From Ophiura sarsii (lineage: Eukaryota; Echinodermata; Ophiuroidea; Amphilepidida; Ophiuridae): a DNA stretch of 64,000 nucleotides. The stretch's first letter is position 1. Every line of letters begins with the position of its first letter. Both the position numbers and the translations under genes were made by a program. The DNA lies in NCBI GenBank assembly GCA_035610835.1, contig CM069457.1, positions 37,474,553 through 37,538,552 on the forward strand, read 5' to 3'. The notes beneath the pieces were generated by a model that did not search any database, was not told the DNA's origin, and worked only from the letters and a program-made list of their open reading frames with translations. Positions 59,403-64,000 of the stretch are shown piece after piece.

Positions 59403-60570
59403 TTATATGTACATTTTCCACGCGTGGAATGTTTTAAAAACACGTGCAAAATACAAATTTACGTACGGCGACACGCTTTTTTAAATGACTACATCTCCAA
59501 AATGGAATTTCAGAATTCTATAAACTTTTTGCATTTATACTTAAAAATTTAACTCTGAAATCAATGGTATTAGATTTATATGATTTTGAACAAACACGTG
59601 TTCTTAAAGCAAACATCACTAGTTTCCGTTGGTTTGAGGCTCCTAGTGAATGTGCATGGTCAATGCGATGAAAATGAACGAATACCAACATAATACGTTC
59701 AGTCTTGGGCGGTTTTTTTAATCACAAATTCGGAAATAATGGCAGTAGGCGTACGTTCAAAGAAACCGTGTGTGCCGAGTTTCAATCTGTTTACGATTTT
59801 AGTTTGCATTTTCACCGTGGAATAACCAACGGATCAACAAAAACAGAAGTATGATGCAGAAAAATTCAATACATTCGAATTCTTTTGGCTTAAAACAATA
59901 TTTTGGCATCACAAATCGTTAATATTTACATTTTTGCAGTATAAAAACCCGCCTTTTAATAGGAAAATGCGACATTATTTGAAATACATGTGGGTTGGGG
60001 GTATCCTTGGTATGCCTTCCAACCCAGACAAGGGTAGAGGTCCATAAGATAACATTTTCTTGAACTCTTCAAATTTCAAACGGTGTCTTATCATCATGGT
60101 ATTCAACAAATCTAGTAAATGTCAGATGATGATGTCCGCAACCGTTTGACGGACGCGGAATGTCTGACATTTTCTAGATTTGATGAATTGCATTAGTCCA
60201 CAGAATGTCATAATCACTTAAAATGCTTTCCTTCGGCAAAATGGGTTTATATTCTTATATTGTTCATTTTGAACAGTTTCAATGACATTCATACAGTAAT
60301 ATTCACAAAACTTACCAATGCACCGCATGCTACCTACTGAAAATAGCACTTTATATGCACATCAAGTTTCCACGCGTGGAAAGTTTTAAAAAAACACGTG
60401 CAAAATACAAATTTATATACGGCGACACGCTTTTTCAAATGACTACATCTCCAAAATGGAATTTAATAATAATTAAATGTCAGATGATGATGTCCGCACC
60501 GTTTGACGGACGCAGAATGTCTGAAATTGTCTAGATTTGATGAATTGCATTATCTTCACAGAATGTCATT

Positions 60571-60825
60571 ATCACTTAATAAAAACCCTTTAAAGGGGAA
60601 GTGCTAGTACAATGAAAGACTTTGATATTTTTTAGGAAAGCATTTGGTAGAATAATGACATGTAATTGGGTAATCAGTATTGGCACAAGAGCAGGCAGTG
60701 AACGTATTGGCAAATTTGGGCATGATATCAAGTAATGAATATGAAGACAAATTTGCAGTAGTTGTCCGTACTGTATATATGTGAAAATCAGACACAATTA
60801 GCAAGATATCAACATTGAGCTTGTA
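60571..60825. other. unrecognised sequence
   Basis: Two short overlapping minus frames (60576-60804) have no recognisable motif. Confidence 0.4.
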
Positions 60826-61131
60826 TTTGATTATTGTAGTAGAGATCTTCCGCTTAACAATGGTACTCTTTTTTTAAGCGGAGTTATATAATTTTTCAGT
60901 TATAGTCTTTATGAAAACTCCAAACTGAGATATCATCCTTTAAAGATGTACTTATAATGTACTAACGATGTACTTTTATTTGTATTTTTTTATTTTTTTA
61001 TTTTTTGGTTTGAATTTTTAATCTGAAACTTTCACATTAATGTTATAAACACTCTGAAAATTAATTATTTACAAGAATCACCTCCAATTAGGGTTTGGGC
61101 TATTACTCAGTTTGGAGCTCTGCCCAATTCG
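60826..61131 (-). mobile_element. solo truncated copy of the array-inserted element
   Basis: The reverse strand reads gcccaaaccctaattggaggtg, aactttcac..., gatatctcagtttggagttt and agcggaagatctctact, matching the interior of the elements at 18675, 19591 and 20616 in order. Both TIR ends are missing. The copy lies outside the tandem array, so the element family moves independently of it. Confidence 0.75.
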
Positions 61132-61186
61132 TGAATTAAAAAGAAATTTGGAAGAAATGAAACAATCATTTGATCTTGTTGTGTGC

Positions 61187-61457
61187 ATTCATTGGCGGCG
61201 TAGCTACAGGTAACCCACCAAGGGTCATTCGGGGGGGGGGGGGGGTGCAATTAACAATTCAGGGGAGTTAAAGGGTTTTATATATATACTTATCTCCAAT
61301 TCATGGCGTTTCTCGTCGTGGGGAATCAATACCAATCCTAATCACCTGCAGCAGAGGCTTTGTCCCAGGACCTACCGGGCCGGGGCCCTTATGTAATGTG
61401 GGCCCAGGACCCCACGCCACTCTCGTGCCCCCGGGATGACAAGCCTCCTGGCTACGC
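61187..61457. mobile_element. possible hAT-like remnant
   Basis: ggcggcgtagctacagg at the left and cctcctggctacgccc at the right are imperfect inverses, with a G run (61231-61246) between. No clear target duplication. The interior (gggccggggcccttatgtaa, gtgggcccaggacccc) is GC-rich. Confidence 0.45.
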
Positions 61458-61805
61458 CCATATGTCGCAAACAATTGACTTCAAAACTCATAAAACGACC
61501 GCCAATTTTGTATTTATTTCATTAAGCCTACCAAAGAATGGAAATTAACTACCCAGTATGATTTGTTTGTGCAGTTATAAACGATATCTCCATCTTTGGC
61601 AAACACGAGAGTAAACATTTTAGAACCACCCTCTCCATAGGCTTTATTGGTATAAGTGTTGTAAAAATCAACACAGATTGTCAGAGGTATACAGTCATCA
61701 AAAAAAGTAACTATACAGGTAATAAATGTACTTTCAACTTAAAAAATATATATCCTACCTAGAAATATTAAATCATAAAGTTGTTGAGAAATTTATCTTC
61801 TTTAA

Positions 61806-62413
61806 CTCTTTACCTGACATAGACGCATTAATGCGTCAACACGACCTTTTTATGTTTTACCCTATAACTCGTTAACCAAACATCGGAAGTATGGCAAACT
61901 ATACCTTTTTAGAATCCTTGTGCTCAGCCGAACAATTTGGTATACCTTTTAGTGTTATTGAAGGCATTTGAATTTTTGTGCCCCTGTATGGCGGCCATTT
62001 TGGATTTTGGGCTTACGGTATATTTGTCGTGCTGATCGTACACGATTCTGGTCGTTGCGCCATAACCCAATAACCCACTACAGCAAGTTTGATATCAAAA
62101 TGTTCAGAATTATAAAGCCCATCTCTTGAACGCATTTTGAAGGGCTCAAGTAGTATAGTTTTCATACAGGACTACTAAATATTTGTAAAAAAAGATGTTA
62201 CAAAAATTGCATGCTGGGTAACGGTTACCATGGCAACCGCCACGATAGTCCGGTATCGTTGAAATTTTCACAGAAGTGTCCGGCCATTCATAAGCTTTCA
62301 GAATATATATAGTTTTACTACCTTACAGAGTCTCATATTCAAATTATAAGTTGATATTTACATGCATGTGCAAATACACAATTTCTTCAAAAATTAATTT
62401 GTCAGGGAAAGAG
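61806..62413. mobile_element. TTAA-flanked element, piggyBac-like (first inner element)
   Basis: Ends ctctttacctgaca and tgtcagggaaagag are inverse. TTAA stands at 61802-61805 and 62414-62417. A palindrome gacgcattaatgcgtc follows the left end. TTAA then CYCTTT-type termini are common in piggyBac-like families. The 608-bp interior is non-coding. Confidence 0.85.
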
Positions 62414-62417
62414 TTAA

Positions 62418-62754
62418 TATGAGATATTGCACGCTAGGATCGGTTGAATATTTAAGAAGGGACAATCCAAAATGTAAGGTAAAGTCACAATTTCAAATTC
62501 ACATTTTACATTTCAACACGGGGGAGAGAATGACAGGTAGCGTGTGTGTGGCGTATTGATCCATCGGAACAATGCGGCCGACTGTCCAACCTGCGCATGC
62601 ATCCCCCAATTGCACTACCGGTAATCGATAAGGTACCCGTAGATTGGCCCGCGTGTAGAAAATAAAAATGTGAAAATGGAAATCGGACTTCTCCTTATGT
62701 TTTTGAGTGCCACTTCTTCAATAATCACCTGATCCTAGCGTGCAATACCTCATA
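62418..62754. mobile_element. TTAA-flanked MITE (second inner element)
   Basis: The left end tatgagatattgcacgctag then gatc is mirrored by gatcctagcgtgcaatacct then cata. TTAA stands at 62414-62417 and 62755-62758. It shares the first TTAA with the element before it. Non-coding. Confidence 0.85.
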
Positions 62755-63035
62755 TTAAAGAAGACAAATTTCTCAACAACTTTATAATTTAATATTTCTA
62801 GGTAGGATATATATTTTAAGAGTTAGAAGCCCATTTATTACCTGTATAGTTACTTTTTTTGATGACTGTATTTGCTCAATAGTGAATTAAAAAGTACAAT
62901 AGTTTTTAAACGGCTTTCGTTGAATAACAAAATAACAGACATAAGGGACACTTTCTATGCGGCTAGTTTTACCAGAGTGATATTACCTATTACACCTCCC
63001 TGGTTTTGCCATATAAAAAAGATTTTGCAAAAACC

Positions 63036-63160
63036 TTTTCTAAACTTTCAAAGTCTTATCTCAAGAATAACTGACCTAATACTAAACTAGACGTGCTTGT
63101 ACTTATGTTAATTAATTTCTCATGGTGATTCGAAATATATGATGATGAAAGCCAATAAAT
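63036..63160 (-). repeat. dispersed repeat family R, copy 3
   Basis: The reverse strand reads atcatatatttcgaatcacc, then acataagtacaagcac, and ggtcagttattcttgagata then agactttgaaagttt, matching 6690-6790 in order. Confidence 0.6.
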
Positions 63161-64000
63161 TAAATACGTTTGTGAAACATTTTGTGAATTGTATTTTGCG
63201 TGTGCATAACCGCTCGCATGGACAGCGTTAATCTATTCTATATTTGCCTAAAATTCTCAGTTTGCTTCCCCCCTCCATTTCTTTACATTGCCACAAGCTA
63301 GTGGATATTTATCGCTTTGTTTACCTATCGGAGTAAATATACTTTACACAGGCTAGGCAAACAACTGCGGACATCATCTCAAAATTTCACCCCGGGCGCT
63401 AAACAACTGAACACATCTCTCGTCCAATCAAAGCCATGGACATAGATGGATTAGGCGGCGCTTGTAAGTGACCCTGATGCAATACACATAGCATCCAAGC
63501 GTCACACTTCTCGATCAACCAATATACCCGTATGAGAGTGTCATTTGGCTGGACCCGTTCGATAATTACACCGATTTGGTCACGGTTTCCTGAACCAAGT
63601 GACTCGAAGTCATCGCGTACTTGGAATATTGATTTTGAATTCAGGCTATAAGAGCTAGCTATCGTGATAGCTAGCACAAAAAGCTTTCATGTGAAAGTCC
63701 AGATCATTAGCTAACTATACAATGGAATCGCCCAAACTGGTTATTTTTTCTTAGAATTTTTTATTTTCGTCAACATTAGTAATTCACTGACTGGGCATTC
63801 AATGAAAATGGGCATGCCAGAACAGCCTACACAATTTGAGACATCTCATTCCGAGCATTTGGATCCAAATGCTCCCAATCAATCAAAAAACTACTCTTCC
63901 CTTTAATTGTAAATTGTTGACGATAAGGATTTGTGTCGATAAAACCAACCGTCGTTGAGATTGTTTATTCTATTACAGAAAAGTCAATACTCTGAATTTT
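63161..64000. other. unrecognised sequence with two 22-bp palindromes
   Basis: No gene is called. The 92-codon minus frame at 63399-63677 is the longest and has no motif that I recognise. Palindromes: gctagctatc-gt-gatagctagc at 63654-63675, and gagcatttgga/tccaaatgctc at 63853-63874, both without mismatch. Confidence 0.5.

Larger units (their letters stand above)
57414..60570 (+). repeat. tandem segmental duplication, ~2.3 kb apart, disrupted
   Basis: 57420-57770 (aataatggcagtaggcgtac onward) is repeated at 59722-60170. The block tcaaacggtgtcttatcatc with its small hairpin (aaatctagtaaatgtcag / ctgaaattttctctagattt) occurs at about 57711, 58279 and 60071, and in part at 60470. The block ttccacgcgtgga ... 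ggcgacacgcttttt occurs at 59413 and 60370. The first unit is broken by a 24-G run plus about 390 bp at 57861-58270, and by the element at 58551-59402. Confidence 0.88.
61692..62868. mobile_element. Tc1/mariner-like hairpin element, interrupted at its centre
   Basis: Left arm 61692-61801 (cagtcatcaaaaaaagtaac first) and right arm 62759-62868 (its inverse) match over ~110 bp with few changes. TA flanks both ends (61690-61691 and 62869-62870). With the two inner elements removed, the arms meet at TTAA, so the original was a palindrome of about 225 bp. CAGT-type ends and a TA target fit Tc1/mariner-derived MITEs. Confidence 0.88.

Overview
The window is AT-rich eukaryotic DNA made almost entirely of repeats. 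I can support no host protein-coding gene, rRNA or tRNA. It probably comes from a marine invertebrate deuterostome, perhaps an echinoderm. The hints are (i) TTAGGG-type telomeric repeat, (ii) frequent taggcct words in single-copy parts, (iii) a Jockey/CR1-like LINE, (iv) short elements with hAT, PIF/Harbinger, piggyBac-like and Tc1/mariner-like termini, and (v) histone-type 3' stem-loop sequences in a repeat. The species assignment is inference, and no search was run.

Layout. 1-17,780: short inverted-repeat elements scattered in unrecognised sequence. They include a foldback with an internal telomeric array (944-1387), two abutting TTAA-flanked elements (2371-4676), an inverted pair of TTA-flanked elements (5463-5993 and 8557-9072), a 70-bp perfect palindrome (9668-9737) and a LINE 3' fragment (7862-8068). 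17,785-22,440: five long tandem units of roughly 0.9-1.0 kb. Three carry a small inserted element that the outer two lack, and a hAT-like element has also landed in the array. 23,247-25,001: an element with a second element nested in it. 25,100-28,461: a mariner-like TIR pair enclosing a 5'-truncated, frameshifted LINE, the only clear protein remnant of the window. 28,500-38,700: more nested elements, a LINE fragment split by a hAT-like element, a repeat with histone-type stem-loops, and many homopolymeric G/C runs.

38,783-57,413 is an 18.6-kb satellite array of a ~152-bp monomer. The monomer looks like an old internal duplication and is organised in several higher-order repeats, the clearest being a 13-monomer, 1,977-bp unit present three times. 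Edge monomers are divergent and shorter, as expected for an array homogenised from within. 57,414-60,570 is a tandem segmental duplication broken by a TTA-flanked element. 61,692-62,868 is a Tc1/mariner-like hairpin element whose central TTAA received two different TTAA-type elements in a row.

Nothing here works as a pathway. The biology is insertion, nesting and tandem amplification. The most informative parts are the places where filled and empty sites can be compared inside the same window, because these give boundaries, target-site duplications and relative order without outside data.
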